Of a stretch of 64,000 nucleotides of DNA, positions 1 through 12,516 are shown piece by piece; position 1 is the first letter of the stretch; every line of letters begins with the position of its first letter. Origin of the DNA: Warburgia ugandensis (taxonomy: Eukaryota > Streptophyta > Magnoliopsida > Canellales > Canellaceae). The notes beneath the pieces were generated by a model, which worked only from the letters and a program-made list of their open reading frames with translations, did no database searches and was not told the origin of the DNA. The translations under genes were made by a program, and so were the position numbers. The stretch is from NCBI GenBank assembly GCA_035236585.1, contig CP141132.1, positions 58,315,880 to 58,379,879 of the forward strand, in the 5' to 3' direction.

Positions 1-1024
1 GTCTCATCAAAAATCAATTTGAGGCTTGTGTGTACTTAGTTGAGTATTCATGATTAAAATACTTGAAGGACAATTTTCAAATGAAATATGAAGACTATGC
101 AACATCAATTATGTTATTGGAAGTAATTATCATATTTGTTCCATTTATGGATGCCATAGAAAGGGTGTTAAGACCATTACCCAACTGAACAACTGTTGAA
201 ATTGTGGTATGAGTAGTGAGTTAGAGGACTATCAAGAATATGTTAGAACACATGAATTTACAATGGTGTATGTGGATTGAAAAAGTCAACTTTTTGGACC
301 ACCTTATTCCAAAAAGGTAGTGTTGTGGTGGAATATGTAAAGGTAGAAGTAGTGAAAGCTAACCACTATATCATTTCTTATCTTACCTTCAAACAATGGA
401 GCTTTTGGTAAATTTCAAGGAATGTATCAAATAAAGATGAGGAATGTGTACTAAGGCGGCACAAAAAGATTGATTACATATAAAATCATCATTATAAAAA
501 ATTTTGAGGTTAAAAAATCCTAGTCAACAAAATAAATTTACAATTGTGGTGTTTGTCTTAAAGATTTAGAAGTACTACCGACATGAGTATCAGTAATGGG
601 GTAATGTTGATTTATTAACAAATAATGGATGGGCATTAGAGTGCGCAATGGAAGTGACATTTTATGTGACAATAGTATCAATAGAAAAACTATCTTAATA
701 AGCAATGTAAAGACTGAGAGTTTGAAGTTAAGATCATGGGTATTGATGATTTCATTGGCACTAGACTTTAAAAGAATCATAAAAAAAGAAAAGAAAAGAA
801 AAGAGAAGTGGAGAAATAAGAAAATTCTTTTTGTTAAAGTTAACTCATGAACATATATAGTCAAATTGGTATCTTAGACCTAAAATCTATAATAAGATAA
901 GGAGAATATCTATATTTGTTTTCTGATTGACATAATACAAAAAAAAGAATAAAATGCATCTAAAATTGTTTGAGGCACATTATAAGAAAATTTCTAGGAC
1001 AAAATTTTTCTAAGGACGAAAGAA
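1..1024. other. Unassigned AT-rich sequence
   Basis: I see no gene, RNA gene or recognisable repeat here. Open frames are short and lack any family motif; the one at 538-864 (minus) reads through a purine-rich stretch near 775-830 and is low complexity. It may be the flank of the long LTR that begins near 1025. Confidence 0.4.
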
Positions 1025-4000
1025 TATAATAACCCCAATTTATAAATTACATTTTTATAATTTGAATCTATTTTTGAATGAAATGCAAATTTATATTTTG
1101 ATATTAAAACTTTAATATTTAGATTGTAAGTGGAAAAAAGTTTCCAATGACACTAAGAAGGTTGAAATAGGAGTTCAAACAAATTTTTTTGAATATTTTG
1201 ATGAAGGGCAGTGGGGCCGACTCCTGAAATTCAAATCCAAAGTGATTAGACTACACTGTGGTTGTACAAGATGATATCTCTAACCATCATGATGGGGGTT
1301 AAGATGAAATAAATATTGAAATTAAAGAAATTAATAAAAAAAATTATAACATTTTCTAAAACATTAAAACAATTGACTGTTACCAAAGAGAAAGGAAGAA
1401 AATGAAGGTAGGAGAAGGACAGAAGGAAGAGGAGAAGGCGGCTTGATAGACAAAAATCAGGGATGAAGCTGCATTAACGTCGATTAGAAGGTTTTTATAA
1501 GAGATTTGTCTGTTAGATACAAGATTTTTGAGAAAGAATGATGAAAGATTCTATGCATACATCATTCATTATGTTCCTCATATAAAAATGACCAGCCCCA
1601 CAAAAAATCATGTCGAACGGAGGTGTTTTAGGCCAGTAGATCAAGCCTAAAATAGTGGGAGTTCCTCTAGCGGAGACATTCAATGTTTTTCACCAATTTT
1701 TGGCATCAAATAGGGATGAAATTTTTGCAAACTTCATGGAACTAAAGGTAAACCTCCAAAGTGCAAGCCCCATGAAATTGTTTTGTAAAATTTTGAGTTT
1801 TTTGCACTATTTAGAGTCACCACCAACAAATGTTTTTTATCATCTTCTCCTAAAATGGTGGCTAGATTCCAATCACGCATGACCAAATTTATTTATATAT
1901 TTCAAATCCTCATCATCAATCTACATGCCAGTGTCAACGAATTTTCGATCGAGACTCTTCCAACCATTGAAATTTTGATTTAAAAACAATATGCAAGTGT
2001 AAACCCTAGATCGACAAATCCAACCATTGATAAGATGATCAAACTACATATCTATGTAATATTAACCTTAATATTAATGATGAGCTATAGTATGAATGAT
2101 AATCAAATGTGTGTTAATTGTGCAAAGTTCAATCTAACCGTTCAAAACCCAATTGAAGAAAATCTGAGTTTAAAAAACTTGACTAGACCTTGATTAATTA
2201 CTAGAAACATTAATCTATGAGACCAACAACCTATAATTATGTGGATCTGAGACTATTCATGTTATTTGACAAAATTTGACTATTAATGATTGTTAGATAG
2301 TGGTCAGATGTGTTATTTAGCTATGTATAGTATTGTTTATGTGAATTATATAAGGTCTAATTATTGGATCAAGCTAGATATGTAGATTAGAAACTGGCAG
2401 TACTATTTTATACAGCCAGATAAAATCCAACTATTAAATGGACTGGAGTAGAAATTTGACCATAAATTGATAATCTATACCTTTGATTGATAGTCAACGG
2501 TTTGGATCTGTTATTCTAACTATTGTTGAGTGTCTTATCGATGATCTAAAGTTGAGGGAATCTAGATCAGTGACCTAAACATTGGTAATCAAATTTTGCT
2601 TATATGGGATTGTGATAAGAGAAAAATAAATGATTAATCTTGATCCATGAATGTACCCAAAAGATTAGATTATGCTTAGATTTTAAAGATTTAGTAATAT
2701 GTTTTATTATATTTCAAATTACGGGTCATGTAGCTATTGATATACAAAGATTGATATTGTGTGATTCTATTATTAGGTGTGTCATTGTGCGAAGTAAGTG
2801 GATTTAAGATTGCTATATTGGAGCTATTTTTTTTTTATAGTTGATTTCATGCATATGATAAATTCTTTGGGAATATTATTATGATATTTCATGTGTACTG
2901 AATTACAAACATGTTTTAGATCAAACATAGTTTTTACACTCTTATACTATGTATTACACAAAAGTATGATTTGTAAACTATATATTATTATGATTTAGAG
3001 TCTTTGTATATGAGATCAAACTTATTGAGATGGTGAGACATAATGCCTGCAAGCATGACTGTGTATGATATTAGGGCTTACAGGGATGGGGATAAATGCT
3101 CGTAAGTACTCAGATTAAAGTCCAATCATGTTTGAAAATTAAGAATTATTTTATATATTTATAAAAAATAATATTTGCAAACATATGCATAGTAATTTAA
3201 ATAATCGATGAGAACAAGTGTGATGACTCAGGTTTTCCCATGCATTTTTAAATGCAATATCTAATTCCTAAGGCAGGAAATCTTTTGTTTTAAACTTATT
3301 TTGAAAACCTCGAGTGTCATTTGCTTTCGAGATGAGTAAAGTAGTTTTGAAAATCACTGAAATCGTAAATGTCTTTCCTAGGTCTATCTAGTCACAGCTC
3401 ATAGCCCAACTATAAATAAACGCCGATACATGTCCAAAAGGTAGAGTGCTTACTTACATTCATGCTTGTCTTCTCTTCATTCACTTGATCGTAGCACTAA
3501 CATGTTCTGATGCTTCTTCTAATTCTGTGTGGAGCTAATCAGGAAAAAATAATATATTAGGGTGAGTATTTCTCATACTCAGTAGGTGATCTGATACTAC
3601 TATTTTGAAAACACGGCAGGCAACATGCACAATTCAAAGGGCTTTCTCATGTAAAACATCAGTGATTCCATTTAGTGTAAACATGCATATTTATGCATAA
3701 AACATAAGTTCATTGATGCAAGGTCAGCCATGAAATTCTTTGCCAAAATCTAGTATGCAATGATATCGATATGACTCAAAGCATATAGTAGAAATCAATA
3801 GATCCAGGTAATAAGATTTTAGCAATACATCAAACCAATGAGTAAAATATAATAATCATGAAACTCTTAAAATGGTCACCATTCAAGGCAAATGCTAGCA
3901 TCACTATCATGCAGATGCTCTTTCAGTTTTGTTCCCACCACAGGCTGCCTCATTCGGCGATCTGCCCACTTGGAACTCAAGACGATGGGTTGGTAAACAT

Positions 4001-7000
4001 ATCAAATCGAGTGGTCACGAGTACTCATATACCACCATCTCAACGCTATATGCATATCAATACAACCGAAATCAAAGGGTCAACTATGCTCACGACCAAA
4101 ACACCTCTGAATCTTGTGTCTCTGGTATCTAGAGACCTGTCCACCATAGCCTCCACAACGACTATGGATATGTCCTCGAAAGGGTGCCGTGAACACCTCC
4201 AGTGGTCATCCCTGTTTACCGTAGTAGTCAGGGAAGAGACAATGCATTTTTTGACAATGATACCATCCACCTTTTTGGTGGTAGAGGTCGGGAAGCCAAC
4301 CCCATACATCAGCACAACCTCTCAGCATAGTACCCACTATGCTCAACAGCCCAAAAAGCATATATATAAATCCAAATCTCAATCATCGAAATCATGCAAT
4401 TTATGCATTTCTTTTCAACTATGCGAGCAATGCATAAAATCAGTTTATGCTAATATCCCATTCAAAGCCATAAAACATGAAGACAATTCACCATGCTTGT
4501 ATAAAAACATTACATCTCAGAAAGCATGCCAAATATGGTGATAGATTCACGCACTTCAAGGACATAAATCATGAAGACAAGTCTGCATACTCGCATAAGA
4601 ACATCATATCTAGAAAACATGCTAAAAACGGCAATAAAGGCAAGTTAGAGTTTAAGATACATTTAAAAAACTTAGTAGTATCAGACTACCTACCTCGATG
4701 TTCCATAAATCGCATTCTTCATTACTCGATCCTGAGTTACCTTTGTGAAACCCTGAATATCAATTAATAATAAGGATTCAAGTATTACTTTCCAACCTTT
4801 ATGGATCATTACCTAGACTTATAGATTAATGGCTAGATCTGCCTTATAGGATCTATAAGTCCTTGCTTAGTGCACTTCTAGGCTAGATCTCACATATAGT
4901 ATTAACATCTAATGATTAAATTGCCTTTAATCTCTTTCATGTCATCAAGATCATGTCATTGAAGGGTCAGATCTCCCAGGTCGCTTGTTCTGATGCCTAG
5001 AACAGGTCTATACTTAATTTGGACAATCAGCTCTATAAGTTCAGGATGGATGTGTGTAACTTAGACTAGATCTATGCACATTGGCTTCCTAATAGACCCA
5101 ACAAATCAATTTACGAAGTTTGATCCTGTAGATCTATGAGATCTCTATAGTGTTTAGGCTATAGTCATACTAAATATGCCTCTAACCTTAACTTTTATAG
5201 TCTCATTAGGTCCGCGTCATCAATACGGACGCAACGATTCTTTTGGAACGTCAATCGGAGTCCTACAGCCCCTGTAATTGTAATTTTTGTGTCGCAACGT
5301 CACGGACGAACCAGATTCATCCATGTGGGCCTCGCACGTCCTTGTTCCCGGGACGCGTGCATGTCCCTGTCGAGATGCTTCTTTGGCGCGGTTGCTACTC
5401 GTCTCGGCCCACAGGATGCCCCGTTCGTCCTGATCGAGTTGGGAACCCACCGCATGCGACGCACTTGCAATGGTCACCCCAGGGAGCTTGCTACAGGCAC
5501 GTGTCATGCCCATGCATCCCTGGGACACCCATACACCCCTGAGAGGCGTTGCCTGCGACGGGTTTTCACCCGTCTGGCCGCTTTCATAGAAAGCCGGCAA
5601 TTTTCGGCCGGAACACTGACCAGATCCGATCGGGATCTGGGGAAAAAGGGAGAGGGGAGAGAAGGGAGTTTGTTTGGGAGGAGAATCATACCTAAGATGG
5701 TGTCCTTCTCTGGTGCGATTCCTCCTACACCTGCTTGAACCCCAGGTCGCAAAAAATGCAAAGAAGAAGAAAACCCTACTTTTCGGCTAGAACAGAGGGC
5801 AAATTGGGAAGAAGAGAGAAAAGGGGAATGGTTGGCTTGAAGGGAAGACCTGGGCAGGTGCCGGAAGTCACAGAGGAGGTCTAGAGAAGGGTTTTTCGGT
5901 TTTGCCGAAACCCTATCTTGATAGCCAGAGATAGAGAAGAGGAGATGATCAGAGAGGAGAGAAGAGGGCTTCTTATAGCCCAGCACAGCACCGCCTTGTT
6001 GGAGGAAGAAGATGATGACGCGTGGGGGGTGTTGTTATCAAAACGACCCCCTGCACCTTTCATCCTTCTTCGTTTTAAATGTATTTTACAAAAATACCCC
6101 TCATCTTTAAAAGGTCATAACTTAGTCATACGAACTTCGTTTTCGGCATTCTTAGTGGCGTTGGATTCCATTTTGAGTGTAGAATCTAATGGTGCTGATT
6201 TTACTTACAAATTCCTTCATTTCATATTTTAATTAAATTAGAACATTTAAGATAGTTAATTCCATATATTAATTTCCAAATTTAGTAAAAAGAGCATAAA
6301 ATGTTTGGATCATTACAACAAGTCATGTGAGCATTGGTAGGCTTCTAGGCTCGTGTGATTTGATGACTTTTAGTGCATACATATCTAAAAGTTATTATGA
6401 CCTAGGACGTATTTTGATATGATAGGCATATTTGCCTGCTGTCACTATGCTAGGAGGTGTAGACTAGCCCCTCTTCTCTGAATACTAACCCAGGAGGCTT
6501 CTGTGAGTTACGTGGGTGCATCATGGTAAGGCATGCCACTTGGTGATCCGCATCCCCCATGAGGAATTGTGTAGATCATGTGGTATCCACAGTTGAATGT
6601 AGTTTGGGTATTGGATCGCTGTGATGCATAACATATTTTATGTGTTGGTATGCTAAGACACACTAGTTAACATCACAAAGGTCAAACCACACTGCTTCTA
6701 TGGTCAAAGGTAGGACATTGCCCTTTTATTAGCTATATGTATAGGTGTTTGCTACTATGATGAGATCATCCTTGGGTACTTGGTTATACTTTATGATTTA
6801 TGATACATTTAGCATCATTAGTGTTTATGAAGTTATATGATTTGATAATCTTTGATATTATTCCTATGTGCATACTGGTTTATATATTTGCAATTGATTT
6901 CTAAGCATATGACTCTTCGAAAAGACAATGTGTTTTAGATATGTTTTTATACTGAGATTGCGACTTTGGATTATCACATATGATTCATTAGCAAAAGATC

Positions 7001-7785
7001 TGTTCTTTCATAAATGCATTTTAGATTGTATTATGAGCAAATATGTTTTGAATTTGATCCTTACTAAATATATGACTTGAGAACTCAACTGTCTTAACTA
7101 AAATGCATTATTTGTAAATTGTGATTTTGGCATGAACATCTTGTTTTTTTAAATATATGATTTTGCTTAGATATAACATTGTTGAAAAACATTGACTTTG
7201 TAAATCATAAATAACTTGCCAAAATAGCATCTTATATCTACTTACACAAGTGCCAGCTTGTTGAGATATTGTAATATATTTTACAATATCACATATTTGA
7301 AGATTTAATAAGGAAGAAAGAATAGGTCAAGCTATTGAGGAGGCACAGACCAAGGAGCATATAACTATAGAAGATCAAGAATATTGATTTGTTAAAGGTG
7401 AGCTTCACAATTTAAGATTTGTTATATGATTTACTCTAATAATGTGAGTGTATATCAAATTTGAAGCATTGAATTCAATTATATTTGATGGAAATGAAAT
7501 GTGACGTGGTTGTGACTAGAGGTTTTGGGATATGATAAAGTGGTTTTTGTTTGTTTCTTAAAACTTGCTTTGCATATGTTAGATACTCGAAAAATAGAGG
7601 ATATACTATTGAATTTTTGGTAGAAATGAGAAATTCATTTCACTAAATAATATATGTTTTTGAAATAAAAAATGAAACTTGGGGTTTTTGGAAATACTTT
7701 TCAAAGAAAATATTTTTCATTATTTTTTTCAAAAAAGTGATTTTTTGAAAATTTTAAAAGTATTATAAAAACCCAAGGTGTTACA
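1025..7785 (+). mobile_element. Old solo-type long LTR, split by a younger LTR
   Basis: The left end (TATAATAACCCC) and right end (CCAAGGTGTTACA) fit an LTR family that starts TGTAATGACC and ends with TCACA or TTACA, with the initial TG decayed to TA. Near the start it shares the stretch GATTGTAAG ... CAATGACACTAAG ... GTTGAAAT with the LTR at 35000. Near the end it shares a segment (about 7240-7400: AGCTTGTTGAGATATTGTAA, then TTACAATAT) with the minus-strand copy at 29372-32486. The element at 3219-6317 is inserted in it, so its own length is about 3.66 kb. No internal coding part was seen, so it looks like a solo LTR. I could not match a target duplication, and the exact left border is uncertain. 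Confidence 0.6.
3219..6317 (-). mobile_element. Solo LTR with 5-bp target duplication
   Basis: On the plus strand this reads TGTGATGACTC ... GGATCATTACA, so on its own strand it starts TGTAATGATCC and ends GAGTCATCACA, the usual TG...CA form. It is flanked on both sides by ACAAG (3214-3218 and 6318-6322), a perfect 5-bp target site duplication. It is 3099 bp, has no gag or pol, and lies inside an older LTR of the same family. A GC-rich stretch at about 5220-6060 corresponds to the part 0.3-1.1 kb downstream of the LTR start and is probably its transcribed leader; it produces several long chance frames. A conserved block at about 6090-6190 (minus: ATTCTACACTCAAAATGG, then CGCCACTAAGAATGCC) is typical of this LTR type. 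The frame at 3858-4541 is antisense to the LTR and is not a gene. Confidence 0.88.
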
Positions 7786-8313
7786 TAACTTTTTATCATC
7801 CTACTAGTTCCAAATCTACAACCTACAAAGTATAGAAAAGGTTCTAATTAGTATTATTTTTATCATTTAACATATACTTATCCTTGAATGTCGATCTGAC
7901 CCTAAAACTACACCAAATTAAGGTTAGATGAAAAATAGGCAATTTAGTGGAAATCTATCTTACAAATATGAAAATGAACTATAAAATAAGCTAAAATAAT
8001 GAAAAAGTTAGGATTTCTTGTACAGAAATGGACACTTGGCAGCACTGTAAGAAACATGATACTTATTATTGTGTATGATTGGAGACATGTGTCGCGATCA
8101 ATTAAAGATGCAATGTAGGAAATGGTGACTGTATGTAAATGCTTTATATGTACGATTGTATGAAACTACCATACATTATCTTGTTATTTTCAAATATAGT
8201 AGCATTTTTGTTTCTATTTTGTAGTTTACCTTCAAAGTCTTTGATGATAAGAAGAAACCTGCTTTACAAGGATCTAGTGAAAGATGGTGAAAAAGGAAGA
8301 GTTACCTTGCTCG

Positions 8314-8344
<31 letters not shown>

Positions 8345-8534
8345 TGAGATGAACCATTGAGGCTGTACAAAGTCCCTAACATATATTCTAACATGATTGA
8401 TTAGGATATATCAAATGAATTTGTACAATACCGCTTGTCTCATAAATTTGAGGTATGTCCAAACAGGGTTTTGATTGATTATATTATATCAATTGATCAT
8501 GCTTGATTCCCTTTTATTGCATCAAATGTGTAGG
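7786..8534. other. Unassigned, with an (AT)n tract
   Basis: No gene recognised. A short frame at 8139-8360 runs into the AT microsatellite at 8318-8345 and has no family motif. This stretch lies between the end of the long LTR and the first recognisable exon of the Ulp1-like transposon gene, so it may hold decayed upstream exons. Confidence 0.4.
8318..8345. repeat. (AT)n microsatellite
   Basis: About 14 uninterrupted AT units, directly visible. Confidence 0.95.
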
Positions 8535-10025
8535 CAAAGAGTGCTCAAGGTATAAAGCTACGTAGGATCCATCATATATAGCACAACTTCTTTAGGTTGA
8601 GCTATGTTAAGCTGGAAAACAAAAGGTAAGTATCTGTAAGAGATCATTTCTTTCTAATTATACCTTAGTTATATTTTGTTTCCTATGTTTAGTGTCTCTC
8701 TGGACAGAGAAGAGAGATGGGACGACGAATCTCATTAAACTTTCCATCTTATGCAAAATGAGGCATTTATAGAAGCATAACTCCCAAACCTACAAAAACA
8801 AAGTTGAAGTACAAGCTGCTTCCCAAATCGTATATGTTTTTATAAATTATACAAAAAAAATCAGCATAAGCATCCACATATATAAGGACTTTAACCAACA
8901 TTACTACAAAGGACGATATCATGTATAAGGCTTTGGGTAACAAGGAGGAACACTATGACCTAATAAGAGGCCAAGGGAGTGATGTTCTAGCCAATGAGCT
9001 ATATATGCACACATGTTCACTTTTTCATTGTCTGATCAATTGTGTCATTTATTCTTATATTTCTAGTATTTATGAATTGCAAATGGGTCAATGCAACTTG
9101 CCTTGAATGACATTGGAAATATTGTCGCTCTTGGTACAAGGTATAAGGCTTATTATCTCCTTTTGCATGGAATTTGATGCCAACACATACTAAGCGTGTG
9201 TGTATTACTATAGTCTATCAAGAAGACATCCATTTACCATTTCTAATAGAAACCAATACTATTTTCACTGTTCGACAGGTCATTGAATTTAATGTTGCCT
9301 GGCCAAAATGATATGCCATTGACAAAAAATCCTTGGTATGTATGTTGTAATACCTCCATTTTTAATAATATTTTTTAGATACCTCAATTTAATTGTTTAT
9401 TATCTTGTTAATTAGAAGGAGCATCATGCACCATCAAGATCGACTTATGCCCCATCAACACCCATCGTCCCAGCGATCGTTCTGGTACTAGTATTTATGT
9501 TTATCTTCATGATAAAATTAAATTTCTTCAGTAAATTTTTTTATATTGATTAATAATCTCTAGCACTTTACCACAATAGTCTAGTGATTGACTGGAAGTT
9601 CCATCCTACACACAACCCTAAATGGAAAACACTTGGAGTGTTAGACGATATAAGAGTTGAAATACCAATCATGAGAGAGGACCTAGTAAAATTTTGTACA
9701 AGTAATGTACTCAAACATATGCACAATGTCTCTTACATAGAGTATGCAAGTATTTGCTTTAATAAGAACCATTGATACTATGTGTTAATCAATAGTGATA
9801 CATATTAATTATTTCTTCTCTGTAGATACCTATACAATATAATATAGACATCAAAGGTCAAGGATGTTTACAAATTCCATGACTCTTTTATCATTTGTGG
9901 ATTGATAGAGCAATGGACCATGGAGAGGTGAGTCAATGATATTTTAGAAAGGCAAGTTGGAAGGGGATGGCCTTAATGATTCCTTACAATAACGCATAAG
10001 TTTTAACTAGTTTTCTTTCACATTG

Positions 10026-10092
<67 letters not shown>

Positions 10093-10415
10093 TGTATGGA
10101 ATTTTAAGGAATGTAAACTTCATTTGTAATTCATATCATTGTGTCTTTGAGTCTCATTGGATGCTATTTATTCTCTATGTGCATGGTGGGCAATCATTAT
10201 TTTGTAATTCATATCAAGTGCACATTCATGCCCCGCTAATTGAAATCATAAATAGGTAAGTTTTTAATCTTTATGTATTACAATATCTTAATAATTGATA
10301 ATTAATTTTTTATTTGCATTTCAACTACAAATTTGAAGTGCAAGGTATAAATGGGCTAAACTATTCAAGACTATGAAACCAACAAAACTCACTTAGAAGA
10401 AGGTCAAGGTAAGAA
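8535..10415 (+). pseudogene. Transposon-borne Ulp1-like (C48) peptidase gene, broken
   Basis: Several short exon-like blocks with GT-AG borders can be read in order. A possible exon is at 8535-8625 (after TGTGTAG, before GTAAGT). A block at about 9078-9345 holds NDIGNIVALGT, HLPFLIETNTIFTV and FNVAWPK (9291-9308). A block at 9575-9748 is followed by one at 9825-9925 (YLYNI ... VKDVYKFHDSF) ending before GTGAGT. Then comes GMALMIPYNN (near 9964-9995), a block with ESHWMLFILYVHG (HW at 10155-10160) ending before GTAAGT at about 10258, and a block to 10410 (KWAKLFKTMKPTKLT) before GTAAGA. The LP...V...VAWP module followed by IPYN and HWML matches Ulp1-type genes carried by plant CACTA elements (also by some MULEs). 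The expected Asp after the HW block reads Asn, stops interrupt the blocks, and the catalytic Cys exon is missing: CACTA repeats begin at about 10540. An (AC)n tract sits in one intron. Family assignment is by eye. Confidence 0.5.
10030..10091. repeat. (AC)n microsatellite
   Basis: About 30 uninterrupted CA units inside a likely intron of the Ulp1-like pseudogene. The overlapping frame that starts with a run of Thr-His is a by-product, although its later part (after 10100) coincides with the HWML exon. Confidence 0.95.
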
Positions 10416-10539
10416 AAACTAGTGAATTAATTACTTTATATATAAACTAAAGTTACAATTAGACATAATATTTAGCAATTCTTTATGTTTTCTTTGCTAT
10501 GCTAACTACTAAATTGAAGTTCTCAAAGATGGCACAAAG

Positions 10540-12516
10540 AATAATATTTTCATGTGACCATCTTAGTAAAAATAAATCAAAGATAGTTCTAGAAAATCGT
10601 CTTAAAAGATTCTACTTAAGAAGACCATTTTCTAAAAACCATCTCCAAAAGTCATTAAAGGGAGTTTAAAAAATTCATAGATTTTGGCAGGAAGAACTTA
10701 AGAAGATGGTGCTTGAGAATCATCTTTAAAAACCATCACTTTTAAAAATTGTCTTCAAAATCAATGAATTTATATGATTTCAAAAAATCATTTTTTAAAA
10801 TCATAACTATGGTTTTTAAAGACAATCTTTGTAAACCATCTAAAAAACCACTTTTGATATTTTTAAAAATAATCTTTAAAATCTAGAAACTATGATTTTT
10901 AAAGATCGTTTTCTAAAAAAATATTTAGAAATGTTTTTAAAAACCTTTTTAAAAACTCATTTGTAAAGATGGCTTTTGATAACTGGCTTTAAAAACCATG
11001 ATTTTAAAAGATGTTTTTTTTTTTTTTTTTAACTATCTTAAAAAACCATGGTTTTTAAAGATAGTTTCTCAAAATTATCTTGAAAAACAAAAAACTATAG
11101 ATTTTAAAGACAATTTTCAAAACCCTCTTTCAAAACCATGATTCTAAAGATGGTTCTATAGAACCCTCTTTAATCTTGTCCTTGCCAAAGCCCTGGCATG
11201 ACCGAAGCTGCATTGAAAACTTTCAGTTTTTTCCCAAATCTAAATGAAACAACAGATCTTCAGTGAGATCACCCTTCTTATTTCATTTAGACAACAAAGT
11301 CCTTGTTTGGAGCCTTAACAAGGGAGTGGGAGGCTAGGTTCACTAACATGCAGGGGTAACTTTCTGGCTATTATCCTTTCTTCCTTCCATAACCTCTCTT
11401 GCCTTTGATTTCTAGCCATGATTTTGTTTTTTTCCTTTAGTCTTTTTGTGCTCGAAAATGGCATAACATTTATAACCAACTCTAAATCGGCTTAGTCTGT
11501 ACTTGTAGGACTTGTAATAAATTATTTGGTTAGCCTCTCTTGCAATTAGCTTCTTTGTCCATTTAAAATAGTAACCACTTTCTATTGCTAGCAATTTAAT
11601 TTTCCTAGTGAGTTATTTCAATGTAATCTTTTCAATTAATTTGACTATTATCATTTTTTTTGTTGATCTACAAGTTGTTATGGCTTTTGGACTATTGAAG
11701 CTCCTTTGGGTGGGTGTATTTTTCATAGAAGAAAGAAGGTTGGTTGAGATTTCTTTCTTGGGCAACTAGATGTTCTCACATGGGGTTGCTTTAGTGATTT
11801 ATCTTGCTTCAATTTAGAGAATGAACTTCTAGACGTTATTTCTTCATATCTTTGAGTAGATGTTGATTTCTTTATATTAAATGTCTATGGAGAAGCGTGG
11901 ATGTGTAGCATTGTGTTACTAGTTTTGCAAGAGATAAGGACTTGTTTGTAGGTGTTTCCAATGTGTCTAGAGTGTAGGGTGTTAATGGCATGGTAGATAC
12001 TACTATAGAGAGGTGCTCATACATTTAGGTTTTATATAGTGAATAGATATTGAATATGAAAGTGAAGGCGGATTCTTTTTTCATGCATTTGAATGTTGCA
12101 GGAAAACTATACGTAATAGCAACAGTTCACTAAATGTGCATAAGGATTGCAATAGTAGGTTAAAATAGTAATGTATACAATAGGAAATTTTTTTTGAAGA
12201 AAGTTTAAAACATTTCTCTAAAACCATCTTTAAAATTCCAAAGAGTTTTAAAGATGGTTTGCAAAACCATCTTTAAATGTCTATATATTGTCTTTAAGAT
12301 TGATGACTTTTAAAGACATTTCTCTTTTACCACCTTTAAAGTTCTACATTTTCTAAGACAGTTTCAAAAATCGTCTTTAAAAATATTTTTCAAAGATGGT
12401 TATGTAACCATCTTCTTTTTCTTCCAATTCTAAAAGATGGCTGAATAGAAGACCGTTTTGGAACCATATTTGACATATGTTTTTACCTGTCTTTAAAACC
12501 CTCTTGTCTAGTAGTG
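10540..12516. mobile_element. CACTA-like element: subterminal repeats and right end
   Basis: Many copies in both orientations of a 10-14 bp motif close to TTTAAAGATGGTTTT / AAAACCATCTTTAAA fill 10560-11170 and 12180-12516. They flank about 1 kb (11171-12180) without them. The right border reads CCCTCTTGTCTAGTAGTG, whose complement starts CACTACTAGACAAGAGGG, a CACTA-type terminus. Short inverted clusters just inside the ends are typical of En/Spm (CACTA) elements, where the transposase binds. No matching left end was found; the neighbouring Ulp1-like pseudogene may belong to the same element. The central 1 kb has no recognisable product; the 60-residue frame at 11412-11594 (minus) is unassigned. 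The run of T at about 11015-11035 is simple sequence. Confidence 0.6.

Noticed and set aside
3858-4541. Open frame of 227 residues on the plus strand
   Set aside because: It lies wholly inside the minus-strand solo LTR, antisense to it, and has no family motif or coding bias.
5220-5986. Several overlapping frames of 99-160 residues on both strands
   Set aside because: GC-rich LTR leader; open frames on both strands at once are expected by composition and none shows a protein family.
10388-10405. CACTTAGAAGAAGGTC as the left terminus of the CACTA element
   Set aside because: Only a weak match to CACTACTAGACAAGAGGG, and it coincides with an exon-like block of the Ulp1-like gene.
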